Below are positions 37,298 to 49,392 of a DNA stretch of 64,000 nucleotides, piece after piece. The DNA is from Ehretia macrophylla (Eukaryota > Streptophyta > Magnoliopsida > Boraginales > Ehretiaceae). Position numbers and translations under genes: made by a program. Below the pieces are notes generated by a model that saw nothing but the letters and a program-made list of their open reading frames with translations, had not been told where the DNA came from and made no database searches. The DNA is taken from NCBI GenBank assembly GCA_037974665.1, contig CM075767.1, forward strand, positions 22,779,498-22,843,497, read 5' to 3'. Position 1 is the first letter of the stretch; every line of letters starts with the position of its first letter.

Positions 37298-37762
37298 GAA
37301 GTGCTATAAGTTTATCTTCCAACAGCTGATATTTCAGATTGGTTATATCAGGGTGCACCACGTCTAGTGACAGTCACTTTATCTCCATCTTGATATAATG
37401 ATAAACTTCGAGGATTTGCTTTATGTGCTAAATCTGAATGCTTCAGTCTCAAATTGTCTACTTGTAATTATAATGGTCTGGTCTTCGAACGTGGTTATAA
37501 TTATACTAGCAAGAGAGGTACTGGCTTTTTGTATATATCAATTGGTACAGTTACAAGTGGCAGAGACCAGTGGAAAGACCAAAAGGACTCTTTCCTATTT
37601 GAGGTCACTAAGGATGGATATCGTCATCATACCTCATGGGGAATCCATTTAGTGTACGAAGGCGAAGTTGATGAAGATATTAGTCATCTCACATTTACAA
37701 ATGATGACGATGATGACTATCAGAGATTAAAGGTTTGTGTTGAACCAAGGAATGAATCATGA
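37298..37762 (+). pseudogene. Second, tandem C-JID exon of unit B
   Basis: A further copy of TNL intron 5 plus exon 6 lies 340 bp after the first. The acceptor reads GATAG instead of GGCAG. In-frame stops stand at 37307 (TAA) and 37391 (TGA); after that the C-JID frame stays open (WKDQKDSFLFEVTKDG, SWGIHLVYEGEVDED) to 37762. In family terms this domain helps the LRR bind effector; here it is a dead duplicate with no gene body in front. It is followed by an approximately 100-bp deletion relative to unit A. Confidence 0.82.
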
Positions 37763-38542
37763 GGAAAATGAGGTGTTCCTTGCAATACCCAACACAGAGA
37801 TTTACAATAGAGAATAAGAGAGCATGTCTTTTTTTTTTTTTGCTTTAAATGAATGTGACTTATTCCCGTGCCAAATATATAATATTTCACATATCAGATA
37901 TATATGAAAACGATTGCAATTCACATATGGGTTATGGGTATTGATGCAAAAAAGTATTGATTAAAGTACTGAGACTTTGGTACCATAACTCCATGCAACT
38001 ATCAGAAACTACATTTGGGTAATGAATTATGATTCACACCAAGTGTTTGATGAAGTTACTCAACCACTTTATCACCACGATTCCACTGTAGCTACCAAAA
38101 TTCACATATGGATTATAAACAATGATGCATGGAATTGTTAAGACCATTTTTGTTTGAAGGATTAAGTTTCTTGTGCGCTACTTTGCTTGTGAGACTTTTC
38201 ACTGAGTTGATGAAAATGAGGATAAATGTTATGAATTTTACCTAAATATTAAAAGCATATTTGCTACCAAACTGATTGAGTTGAGCACTCTTTGGAATGC
38301 TAATAACAATGATTCGGAGAAAGAAGAAGAAGATCTTTACCCCAAAAAAGAAGAAGAAGAAGAAGATGACCTCCCGTGAAACCCATTTCACAATTTGCAA
38401 ATTTATAATTGAAATATTAGCCTATTTTGTTCTACCAATTCGAATGAAGGACTTTGCAGTCGTTGTATAGGTCTCATTAATGGTGTTAAGGGTTGTACAT
38501 GCCCAAGGCAAGTGTGCAACATTTTGAAAAGGTACGAGGGTA
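37763..38542. other. Spacer of unit B, first part
   Basis: Homologous to about 890-1670 of unit A. No gene. Confidence 0.8.
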
Positions 38543-38547
38543 TTATG

Positions 38548-39763
38548 TGTTGTGTGATTTCTAACGTAAGTTACGTATCGTAATAAGTAATAAAATGATG
38601 AATAAAGATCGTTTTTACAAGGATTGAGATTACTAACTACCGAAATTGAACTAGCTCTAATTTTATTCAGATGATCAAAATGTGAGAGATTGTGATTAAA
38701 AACTAAAGAATTAACGAAACTAATGAAACTAACAACTAAACAATCGCGAATTTGATGGAAAATTTGATTCAATAATTGGAGAGTTCTAGGGATTACGATT
38801 TTACCAAGATTTATCCTACTCGAATCTGTTAATTAATTTCAATTGACGACTATTCCTTATGCTGCCAGCAATTTCGCTAAGGTAAATATTAATCTTTCTC
38901 AAACATCAATACCCTATCCCAATAAGCAAGCTACCTACATCTCTGTGATAATTGTGAACTTATGGAATGCATAAAATCTTAGAAATTTAAATGCTGCATT
39001 AGATCTCATAACTATCTCTAGCCTATGATAATTTAATGATACTCCACACATGGTCTAGTTTAGTTATTACTTCTCAGTCTCAAACAAAACCACAAAACAA
39101 GCAATTATTGGCCACATAATCACAAGCATTAAGTATAGTGTGAAATACTCAGCATAAAAATAGAATAATCAATTCAACATAATTCAAATAATCAAAATCT
39201 GGCTACATCGTAGCCCTAGAAAAGTAATATAGCAACTCATAATCAACGTAAATGAAATCCAAAGTCTATTAAAATTCATGATGAGAAAGAAAGAAAAATA
39301 TGAAAATCTCAAGAAAGTCGTGGCTAATCTTGCCTCTGATCCATTTTTCCCCGTCAATCTTGCAGTTTCCTTGCGTTTTCTCCTCTCCAAACTTTGGTTT
39401 TTCTCTCTAAAATAGCCGCCAAAAAAGAACCTCTTTTTTCAATGTATGATTTCTTCTTTTATCATAGGGTTTTCTTCTTTTCGTGCCTTTTTACCAAATT
39501 ATCCTTCAATTTTTTGCGACGTTGCGCAGCTGCGCCATGACTGCGCTACTTCTATTTGTTCTTCAATCTCTTCACCAGTTGCATAAAAGTTTGCCTTTTT
39601 TCATTTTTCCTCAATCTTGACCTCAAAATCTATGTTTTCTCATATAATTCACCTATATCGCAAAACAAACTTGGAACCAATCAAAATGTTCATAAATTAC
39701 TCAATAACTAACAAAATTTAAGTAAAAATGTGCTGAAATAATATATCAATATTACACCCAACA
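38548..39763. mobile_element. Solo LTR (1216 bp)
   Basis: A TGTTGTGTG...ACCCAACA block interrupts homology between unit A (1670) and unit B. Flanks are TTATG (38543-38547) and TTAAG (39764-39768), while uninterrupted unit A reads GTTATGCATTC; this fits a 5-bp target duplication with one later mutation. There is no internal coding region. The length suggests a gypsy-type LTR; the superfamily and strand are not certain. Confidence 0.72.
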
Positions 39764-41599
39764 TTAAGCATTCAAGTACTACATAAGAGTAACTAGAATA
39801 TTCGACAACCCATGGGTGAAGCGCATCTCACTCAACATTCACCCACAAATGCTACTTTCTTTATCCCTGCAGGCATTCTTCTTACAAAACACTTACTACA
39901 GCAATGAACGTATCCTCTACATTGATATTAGATATAATTTTATATTAATTCACTTGATAAGTCCACGATGATATAGCAAACCTAATCCTGTCAATCTAAA
40001 CTTTTCTTAAATAGAACTTGGCTTCATCGTTTAAATGGTGGTTTACTTATCAGAGTAATTTATTATTATTGTCATTGACTAAAATTGAAAGAAGACAAAG
40101 TTATCTTGTCATCAAACTGGTGGAAGATAATATATCATTACATGTCAAGTACAAGCCATCATGATGATCATTATATATTGCAACCAACTGGATACATATT
40201 ATACCAATCTAGGTCATAGCGTTGTTGTCGACATATTTGTGGATGAGTTGAGACTTGGTTTAAGTTGGCCGATAATGACTTTTTGGAATAAGGTATGGAA
40301 GTAAGACATTTTAGCTTAACGTGATTTGCCAATTTTTTTAAGGAAAAAAAAAAAAAACCTAGACTTTGAAGGGGTCATGATGATGTCGAATTCGAGTTTG
40401 GATCTCTAGTAATATTATGATATTATACATTGTATATACTTGTTTTAATAAAGTTGAATACATTGAATTTTTATTTGAATGATATGTAGTTTAGTGAATT
40501 CTTAACTGATTAAATACGCAAATTTTAACTTAGTCAGCTGATACGATATTATGTTTGCTATTAAGCTAAAAAAAACTAAAAATATCATTGTAAATTAATG
40601 ATATTGATTTATTGATAAATTGGTATCTCATTAAATTATTATAATTTAAGTAGTCCTATGACTATTAATTTAAAAATGTTATATCATATTATGAGAGATT
40701 TTAAGAAGGGTTAGCCGATTAATTGTTTGATTTACTGACAATTAATGATCACGATCACTTTAATGAAGTGATAATTAATTGTCGTATGCCAAACATTCAA
40801 TAGTCGATATATCTCTCATAATGAATCTAGGTCTATTGAATGGCTCACCATTTCTAGCTTAACATAAGGGATCTCTATTACTAGAAAATATATAGTGAAT
40901 GTGTAAATAAGACTTTAAAAAAATAACACACAAGTTTAAGAAAAAAAAAAGGGTTCAAACAACTAAAAGCTTGTTCAATCTGAAAACTATTTGTCTAGAA
41001 ATTTAATCATAGTGAATTAGAGTAATAAAATCTCTGGAAAAGTATAACGATTGAGAAATTAGCTTATGTCTTAGTTTATCGTAATTATGCGAATAATGTA
41101 AAGCTGCAGTTTCTTTTTCACAAACTTCTCACTCTTACTTTTATTTCTCAATTTTTTCATATCCCCACTTTTTTTTTTAACACAAGAATTGAAATGAGGC
41201 CTAATTACTGTTGTGAGATTCTAACGGCATCTCAATACACATGGTAGCTCAATACAAAGCAACTCGTTGATTAATCTAAGAGATTTTTCACCCTTCTAGC
41301 CTTCCTATTTTGCTATACGAGATGAAGACATTTTGGTGGTAGTCATTGTAGTTTTAGTATTCTTTGTAGTTATATTATTATTTTTTTCTTCGACACCCTA
41401 TAAAAAAATCACCATTTTAACATATTATTTTTCACATTGAAATTCATGAATTCTATGTACCTTCCATCATTTTAACTAAATTCAAACATAACCTAAATCA
41501 AGGACTCCGAGTATTGATATACACTCATCCACATCAGCATCTAATCAGAGTTTGACTTGTAGAAGCAGATACTCTATACTTTGCCACCAAATGTGGGAA
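39764..41599. other. Spacer of unit B, second part
   Basis: Matches unit A 1672-3339. It includes about 130 bp (near 39900-40045) that unit A lacks. No gene. Confidence 0.8.
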
Positions 41600-41670
41600 T
41601 ATACCATATACGCGGCGCCTAGACTTTGCTTATCTTCTCTCTCATGCATAACCACGTATAAATAGTCATA
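41600..41670 (+). promoter_or_regulatory. Core promoter of GAT-B
   Basis: CGCGGCGCC and CACGTATAAATAG as in units A and C; TATA box 41657-41664, 189 bp before the exon-1 ATG. Confidence 0.6.
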
Positions 41671-41845
41671 CATAAACGTCCAGATACATACAATGCAATT
41701 AAGCCATGCACTTTCAAATACGAAACATATAAACTGTAAACCTTTTGCTATAGTATTTTTTCCCGATAATCAATACTATTATTTGATCTCATTAACCTTT
41801 TACATCGACGTAAAGGGGTTAAAAACCTTGGGGTTTATTCCAGCC

Positions 41846-42523
41846 ATGGCTTCAGATCTCTCAATGATTCTTCTTAGGGTTCTCATCGTTTCGCGACGTA
41901 CCGTTCGCAAGAAAAAAGTTCGTTGATTTTGTTGGTATGTATCTCTCTTCTCGATCACGCTCTCACGCACGTCACTCAACTAATAAGTAGGGCTAAAAAA
42001 TGATCATGGCATCTCTGATGCATGTGTCTCATGTTGGCCGTGAGACATATGCATCAGACACAAGCTCATGATCGATTTTGACAATCAATTCCCTCAACTG
42101 ATAGGCATAGTGTTGTTCATATATTACTGTCTCATCTGCTGAGCGTTAGTATGCAGCTTTGTATTCTGATTTGCATGATATCTTAATTGTAATTTTCAAA
42201 ACTGACGAAGCATTGTTGTAACTTATCCAAACATGAATATTTTCTTGTTAGAAAATATAATTGTAGCACATTGATAAATTAGGACTCCCAAAACAAGCAT
42301 ATAGGCTATTTCACCTAACTCAATTGGTTTAAATGGTACAATTATTTTTACATAGTATCAGAGAGGCAGGCCTTTCTAGTCAATTTTATTCACGCGTGAC
42401 CTATCTCTTGCCCTACCGGCTAACTTGCCTCAATGTGAATCACATATTCAAAAAGCTTAATTAGTTCTTCAAATTGGGTCACAAATCAAAACAAGTAGTA
42501 TCAGTACTTGCAAGATGCTTATA
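41846..42523 (+). pseudogene. GAT1_2.1: GAT1_2.1-like gene, copy B: exon 1 and part of intron 1 only
   Basis: Exon 1 (41846-41934) starts MASDLSMILLRVLIVSRRTV, close to the N-terminus of Arabidopsis GAT1_2.1, and is followed by donor GTATGT. It is 89 bp, one base longer than the 88 needed to join exon 2 in frame. The extra A in an A-run makes the frame stop inside the exon (KKKVR then TGA). Intron-1 homology continues to about 42523, where an LTR remnant begins; exons 2-4 are gone. Confidence 0.85.
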
Positions 42524-42526
42524 ATG

Positions 42527-42874
42527 ATAGGTTTCTTCTAAGGGTTTCTCCTCCTTCCTTGTTGTCCTTAATTTATGAGTGAGAGTGAGTTTATCCTATT
42601 ATAAGAGATAGTGTAATAGTTCTCTCCTTGTATTAGAGAAAAAATGAGCTAGTTTCTCCTATAACAAGAGAGAGTGAGGGTTCTCTTCTTATATTAGAAA
42701 GAAGGTTCTCTACATTATAGTGAAATCCTCTTATTTTTTCCCGTGGTTTTTTTCTCAATTTGTTTAGGGGTTTTTCACGTAAATCTAGTGTCTCAATTAT
42801 CCACTGTTCTCAATCTTATTTTGGTTGTGTAATACTGCTTAACCCTTATCATTTCGCTATGCCATCACCCAACA
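42527..42874 (+). mobile_element. Copia LTR remnant related to the E2 LTR
   Basis: About 350 bp align with the 3' two-thirds of the E2 LTR (GAGTGAGAGTTAGTTTCTCC region, CCACGTAAATCTTGTGTCTC region, end ACCCAACA). Extra internal GAGAGAGTG...TTCTC copies are present. It has no internal region or second LTR, and it forms the right edge of unit B. Confidence 0.75.
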
Positions 42875-42912
42875 TATAAAGTACAATTTGTATACGAAAT
42901 TCTAAACTAATC

Positions 42913-43164
42913 TGGATAGACAACATTCAACAAATCTAGAATTCTCTGATCTAGTTGTATATGAGTTGTAATCTGAAAAGCCTGTTTCACACTTGTTGAA
43001 TATTGACTTTGATTTTCCTGCATGTTTAAGAGTTCATGGATCTGGAGTTTTCTTTAATCTTCTAAATTTTCTTCAGTATGGAGATTTCTGGAATATTTGA
43101 ATTTTCTCAACTCTAGAATAATCTAGTTGTTTGACTCTGGAATTTTCTAGCTTGATTTTTAACA
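42913..43164 (-). repeat. 3' LTR of E5
   Basis: 252 bp. The RNase H frame runs into it without a stop and ends at 43073. Confidence 0.88.
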
Positions 43165-45364
43165 CTCTCCCTCGAGTTAGAAAATATTGTACTCCAAGAT
43201 TTTCTCTTAATTGAATAAACTTCTCTTTAGCAATTGGTTTTGTAAATATATCTGCGAGTTGATCTCCAATTTTGCAAAATTGAAGTTCAATTTCTCTAGC
43301 CTGAACTTGTTCTCGAATATAATGATGTCGCATCTCAATGTGCTTTGAACTGTTGTGGAAGACTGGATTCTTTGTCATGGCAATGGTTGACATGTTGTCG
43401 CAGTACATTATTGTTGGCGTATCTATCTTTTGGTGTAGATCTTGTAATAATCTCCTTAGCCATATTGCTTCACATGTAGCACTTGATGCTGCAATGTATT
43501 CTGCTTCTGATGAAGATAGTGCTACCGTTTGTTGCTTCTTTGTCATCCACGATTTTTTTTTTATCCCAAACTAAATACATATCTGCTTGTACTTTTTCTA
43601 TCATCAATGTTTCTTGCCCAATCACTATTAGTATAACCAATCAAGCAATTTTTTTTTCTGAACTGTATAGTAATCCATAGCTTTTTGTTCCTTTGATATA
43701 TCTTAATATCCTCTTGGCTGTTGCGATATGAAGTTTTCTTGGTTGGCTCATAAATTTAGAGGCAATGCTGACAGAATATATAATATTTGGTCTAGTATTG
43801 GTGAGATAGATCAGTGATCCCACAAGACTGTGATAAGTAATTTCTTCAACTTTCTCTGTTCCATAATCTTTTGATAATTTCTCATTCATAGCCATTGGAG
43901 TACTTAATGGCTTACAATTTGCCATGTGAAATTTCTTCAACAGTTCTTTGGCATATCTTTCTTGAGAAATAAATATTTCACTTGGCTTTTGTTTTACTTG
44001 CATATCGAGAAAATATCTCAAGAGGCCGAGATCAGTCATCTCAAACTCTTTCATCATCGACTTCTTAAAATCTTCGTTCATTTTCTTATTAGTGCTTGTG
44101 TAGATTTAATCATCAACGTACAAACATACAATAAGAAAGTCTTGTGCTCCTTCTGTCTTCACATAGAGCAATGGCTCACTTGGACTCTTTACGAAGATGT
44201 GATTCAGAAAACACTTGTCAATCTTGCTATTCCATGCGCGCGGAGTTTGCTTTAGACCATATAAGGCCTTGTTCAATTTGTATTCTTTGTCTTCTTTTCC
44301 ATTGTTGATGTAGCCTTGAGGTTGTTCTACGTATACTTCTTCTTCAATTTCGCCATTGAGAAATGCTTATTTGACATCCAGTTGATATATTTGAAGTTTT
44401 AGCTGAGCTGCCAAGGCAAGGACTGTTCTGATTGTTTCCATGCGAACGACTGAAGCAAATAAGTCAGTGAAATCTACTCCAAGTTGTTGAGAATATCCTT
44501 TGGCAACTAGTCGAGCCTTGTACTTCTGAATGGAACCATCTTCACTGTACTTTATTTTGTAGACCCATTTTAGTCTGATGATTTCTTTATTGTCTGGTTT
44601 ATCTGCCATCTCCCATGTGTTGTTCTTCTCAATCATTTTCATTTCTTCATCTTTGCTTGAATCCACTCTTCATGCTTTGCAGCTTATTCATATCTTTGAG
44701 GTTCACTAGCTTAGAATACTACATCTGTGGTTTCATATATTTCTCGTAGAGATCTGGTTTTTCTTGGCGGAGTTGAATCTGGAGATGAAGAAGTTGACTT
44801 GGATTCAAAAGTTGATACTGAAGGTTGTGGACTTGTTGGTCCTGTGCTGGGTCTTGGATCAGTTTGAATGTTGACACCTGGATTAGTTGATCGTGACTGA
44901 GGTTGGACTTGATTATCTTCCCAACTCCATGCTGCATTTTCATCAAAGATAACATCCTTTTAGATAATCAACTGCTTCGTCTATAGATTGTAGAAGCGAT
45001 ATCCTTTGGATTGATCACTGTATCAAATAAAGATGCACTTTCCGCCTTTTTCATCAAATTTCTCGCGATTTTCTTTTGGAATGTGTGCATAAGTGATGCG
45101 ACCAAAAATTTTGAAATGTAGCACCGTAGGCTTTCTTTTATACCAAGCTTCATATGGTGTTTTATCTAGTAATGCTTTGGTAAGAGATCTGTTGAGTAGA
45201 TATACTGCAGTGTTGACAGCTTTAGTCCAAAAAAGTCTTGGCAATTTTTTGCTATGAAGCATGCTACGAGGCATTTCTGCAATTGTTGAGTAGTACGTTA
45301 AATTGTCAATTCTCGCTTTATTCCATGTTTGTTGTAGGAGGTGTTGAATTCTTCCTAACCATCT

Positions 45365-45390
45365 CCCCCTCCCCCCCCCCCCCCCCCCCC
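45365..45390. repeat. Poly-C (poly-G) tract in E5 integrase
   Basis: 20 uninterrupted C at 45371-45390, after CCCCCT. The flanking frames are integrase on both sides, so the tract is an expansion within coding sequence or an assembly artefact. Confidence 0.85.
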
Positions 45391-46852
45391 AATCTGTCCA
45401 TAGGATTTTAATAGAAGGCCCACTTTCATTTTCCACTCATGCCTTGAATTGAACAAATGATGAGAATGGATTTCTTCTCCATAAAGTATACCCACATCAT
45501 ACGGGTATAATCGTCGACAAAGAGTAGAAAATATATTTTTTCTCTCACAAATGAAATTGTAGTTGGACCCCAAATATCAGCATGCACCAAGTGGAGTGGT
45601 GTCCGGGCTTGCCATGATGATGTTAGGAATGGTAATCTATGCATTTTGCCAAATATGCAGCCTTCACATATTTTATTTTCTACATTGATGAAAGGTAACC
45701 CGAATACCATTTTTCTTTTCCTTAATTTCTTAAGGGCATAATAATTTAAATTCCCAAACCATAGATGCCAGAATGTAGACTCATCCACACTTTCACATTT
45801 TAAAGCTTGTTTTTGTACTAGTGTCATTGATAATGGAAACACTTTATTTGAGGCCATTTTGACAGCAGTAACAAACTGTCTATTTTTCTTATCAATAATG
45901 AGGCATTTATTTTCATCAAATTTCACCATATAGCCTCTTTGAATTAATTGACCCATACTAAATAAATTTTTTGCCAAACCTGGAACATATAAGACTCCTT
46001 GAATATACTTTGTAGGACTATCTTCTGCTTTGACAGCTACAACACCTTTTCCTTCAACATCTTGGTGTTTTCCATCTCCAAGTATCACCTTTGATTTTGT
46101 ATTTTCGTGCAGGCTGACAAAACTGCTTTTATTTCCTGTCATATGATTTGAGCAACCATTATCCACATACCAAATATCATGTTTATCTTCTTTTGCATTT
46201 AGACAGGAATAATACATATTATGAGCTGCTTCATTTTCTTCAGAAAAATTGGCCTTTCCTTTTTCTTTGTACCAACAATCTTTTTCTTGATGTGTGTGAT
46301 GTGTGCACCTTTTGCACTTATACTGACAAATCTTTGTATCATGGCCATTTTTCTTAACTTTTGTTTGTGGTTTTCTTTTTTCTTTTCTCCACAATTCTTA
46401 GATATATTTACTATTTGACTGAAAGGCCTGTTCTAATGGGTGTTCAAATCTACGCATTCTTTCTTCATGTGCTTGTAAAGAACCCATTAATTCAACTAAT
46501 GATAGCTCAGATAAATTTTTTGACTCCTCTATTGCAGCCACTACGTGATCAAACTTAGCTGGAAGGCTTTGTAAAATTTTCTGAATAATTTTCTTATCCT
46601 CTATTGTGTCTCCTAAACTTCTTATTTGATTAATAATAGCAGAGACATGAGAAAAGAATTCTTAAATTGACTCATTATCCTTCATGAGAAAACTATCAAA
46701 ATCCTTCCATAAAGATTGAAGTTTGATCGGAATTACCTTTCCTGAGCCTTTAAATTAATTCTTCAGAATATCCCAAGCCTCTTTTGATGTTGATACTCCA
46801 ATAGTCATAGGAGTCTCCGTCAAAAATAGGAACTGTAACTTGAGCATAGCTA

Positions 46853-47238
46853 GGCTCTGTTTGGCTTAGATTTTAGACACTCAAAAACGGCTTTTGTGAG
46901 TTTAGAAGATAAAATAACTTGTTTGACATATTTTTAAAAGTGTTTTTAGGCAAAAGGTGAAGTTGAAAAAAGCTAAAAACTGAGAAGTTTCAAATTAGAA
47001 TTTTTTAAAAAAACTTTTTTTTAAACTATTTTATATAATGCAAGAAATTATTTTTCTTTTCTTTTTTTTCAAATTTACCTCTTTGTATTTTTAAAATTCG
47101 ATATTAACCTCAAAATTTTTAAAAACTCTACGTTGTCTAATACATATCAAACAATCAACGATTTTTATTCAACAACAATTCTTACAAAAACTCTACTCTA
47201 AAATTTTTATAAATTTTACAATTAGACCTAACACAGCC
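46853..47238. mobile_element. 386-bp MITE inside E5 gag
   Basis: Ends GGCTCTGTTTGG and (reverse complement) GGCTGTGTTAGG form imperfect inverted repeats. TA flanks both ends (46851-46852 and 47239-47240). Removing the element plus one TA restores an unbroken gag frame, which confirms both borders. No coding capacity. The TIR motif resembles Tourist/Harbinger-type MITEs, whereas a TA duplication is more like mariner; the superfamily is open. Confidence 0.75.
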
Positions 47239-47806
47239 TAAATCCGGTGGCCATGTTGGTAGAATATGATTAAAATATTTTAAATGCGAAATTTTGTAAG
47301 TGAAAAAATCTCTTTTTTTTCTTTCTCGGCAGGAGGAAACAGAAAACGTTGGATAGAATATAGAGAGTAAATGGTCAACAGATAATGAGTATACAACCAA
47401 ACTGAATCTCCTGAAATGTAATCAATGCAAAATACTTTAATATAAAAAGATCTAATATGTTTTATGACAATTGGCCATGGTTGCATTGAAAACTTTGGCT
47501 TTTGTTTTTGAAATTGAAAGACCAACTATAGTAGGCCCGGTTTTGTTTATTGAAAATAAAAGCACTGAAAGTTTTTCTTCAGGACACAAAACGTTAAAAA
47601 ATCAAGCTCAAAAACTTAATCAAAGATGTAAATAATTAAGTTGGGCCTACCAAATTCTTTTCTACCTTGGCTTTTGAAAAAACTTTGCTGAAGTGAACCA
47701 ATCTACTCTCACTTTGTCTTGATATGAAGACTAAGTCTTCTTTTGCAGCGTACCTTTTTTCTTTGAAAGAGTGCTTGCAGTCCGATATTATTTGCTGAGA
47801 ATAATA

Positions 47807-48061
47807 TGGATAGACAATATTCTAACAAATCTAGAATTCTCTAATCTAGTTGTATATGAGTTTTAATCTAAATAGCCTGTTTCACACTTATTGAATATTG
47901 ATTTTGATTTTTCTGCATGTTTCAGAATTCATAGATATAGAGTTTTCTTTAATCTTCTAAATTTTCTTCAGACATAGAGATTTTTGGAATATTTGAATTT
48001 TCTCAACTCCAGAATAATCTTTCTTGGTCGACTCTGAAATTTTCTAGGTTGATTTTTAACA
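47807..48061 (-). repeat. 5' LTR of E5
   Basis: 255 bp, about 89% like its partner by eye. Confidence 0.88.
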
Positions 48062-48305
48062 TAGTCAGTTTTCTCGATAAATTGTATGTCTTTCGTTCAC
48101 TTTTTTTCGTCCACAATCCTAAGTAGTAGGGATATACATTACTCCAAATAGGATCATATAACTATCTCGGAATATTTTTTAGAAATATTGTGGTGAATAA
48201 CGTAGCACATCTACTACAAATTTACTCTTTCGATAGTCTATGACTTCGGGAGCAAAATATACCCAAAAATGCAGTTTCTTTAGTGGTAAAATTCTGATCA
48301 TATGA
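48062..48305 (-). repeat. Dispersed repeat copy 2 with decayed coding sequence
   Basis: Pairs with 16560-16860. The minus strand reads YFAPEVIDYRKSKFVVDVLR and, in the next frame, DPIWSNVYPYYLGLWTKKSE. The left edge is cut by the E5 insertion. Confidence 0.5.
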
Positions 48306-48309
48306 CCAA

Positions 48310-48445
48310 TAGGCCTTTGGTTTAGTGGTATGCTCCTCACTACGCAAGAGATTGTGAAATCAATTCTCGTAAGTGCAATTTTAAATTTGTATAGTACGAC
48401 TTAAACCTCCTTTAAATCCAAAAATAAAATAAAATAAATAAATAG
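48310..48445 (+). mobile_element. tRNA-derived SINE-like sequence
   Basis: A-box-like TTTGGTTTAGTGGTATG and B-box-like GAAATCAATTCTC about 35 bp apart, then a tail AAACCTCCTTTAAATCC with A-rich repeats (AATAAAATAAAATAAATAAAT). The tail is shared with 55520-55690 on the other strand, supporting one family. Confidence 0.5.
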
Positions 48446-49392
48446 TGAAAAACAAAATTCTAAGAAAAATAGATAGTTTCCTAGTGGTTAACTGCTGAAA
48501 TTCTAAACATCTAATTGACTAAATTAGACTGTGTAAGAGGACTAAAATGATCTGCTTAATGTAAAAGCTCACAGCTAAAAACAATACTTTTTTTCTTTTT
48601 TCTATTTTTGTCCTATTACTGTATTACATAAATGTTTCTCACGGAAACTCTACTTCTTTTATCTTTTTCTTTTCCAGTACAAATATTAGATGACTAAATT
48701 TAAAGCCTAAAGTACATCTTGTTTAAACAAAAATCACAAATCTTGATATAGTAATTGTAGAAGCAGATCTAAAAAAATTTCTCAATAAGAATTCAAACAC
48801 ATAATTTTTAACTATATAAATCTATTTTTTTTTAATAAGACTAATTAATTTTTGTAATTAAAAATATACAAACATATAATTTTTTAATAAAATACATAAT
48901 TTTTTTTAATATTCTTTTAAGTCAGTGAAAATAACAGGTCGCTGACTGCTTTACATCCGCCCCTGGTAGCTAGTGAGGGCGGGTTAGTGGATCTTTGGTC
49001 ATTTTTTATGCTAACTTTGTAAAATTTCATTTAATAACTCGCTTTAACACCAATGTAAGGATTTAAATTCAATTAGTGATCTATCGATATATTAAGTATA
49101 ATTTACGAGTTACAAAATGTTCAAATTCATGTAAATAGTGATAATAAATTTAAATTATTATGAATTAAATATATATTTCGTACAAAATCGATGTGTAAAA
49201 GAACATTGTAATTAAAATGAATAATTTTTATATAAAATACGTGAGAGTTTATTTAAATATAGAGATGGGACGTGTTTTGCAAATATATTAAGAAATATCT
49301 TCTCTATAATATTTGTTAATTATTGGCTTCCTACTACATATCGATATCATAGCATAAGCCAGACCAAACGAAAAGATTTCCACATTTCCGAA
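48446..49392. other. Upstream region of TNL-C
   Basis: AT-rich, no gene. TATAATATT at about 49305 is a possible TATA box roughly 85 bp before the ATG. This should contain the promoter of the only open TNL gene here. I could not mark defence-type boxes with confidence. Confidence 0.4.

Larger units (their letters stand above)
43165..47254 (-). pseudogene. E5 gag-pol polyprotein, interrupted by a MITE and a G-run
   Basis: Minus strand: gag ATG at 47254-47252; five codons later the frame is cut by the MITE at 46853-47238 and resumes with SYAQVTVPIFD-type gag. A zinc-binding stretch follows (CKRCTHHTHQEKDC, about 46330). Protease is YVDNGCSNHMTG, with Asn where copia proteases have Ser next to the catalytic Asp. 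GAG-pre-integrase is near 45740, integrase near 45620-45030, RT near 44660-43650 with YVDD at about 44125 followed at once by a stop, and RNase H near 43546-43200. Stops also occur in gag (near 46755, 46665 and 46400). A C-run at 45365-45390 destroys the integrase core around its conserved GGE region. Confidence 0.84.
42913..48061 (-). mobile_element. Ty1/copia element E5, complete structure, old
   Basis: LTRs 42913-43164 (252 bp) and 47807-48061 (255 bp), minus-strand start TGTTAAAAATC. Flanks TAATC (42908-42912) and TAGTC (48062-48066) fit a 5-bp target duplication with one change. Polypurine tract GAGGGAGAG next to the 3' LTR. About 27 differences between LTRs (near 89% identity) make it the oldest of the complete elements. 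No good tRNA-Met primer site is seen after the 5' LTR. Confidence 0.9.

Noticed and set aside
46148-46558. Plus-strand frames of 65-69 codons
   Set aside because: Shadows opposite the E5 gag and protease region.
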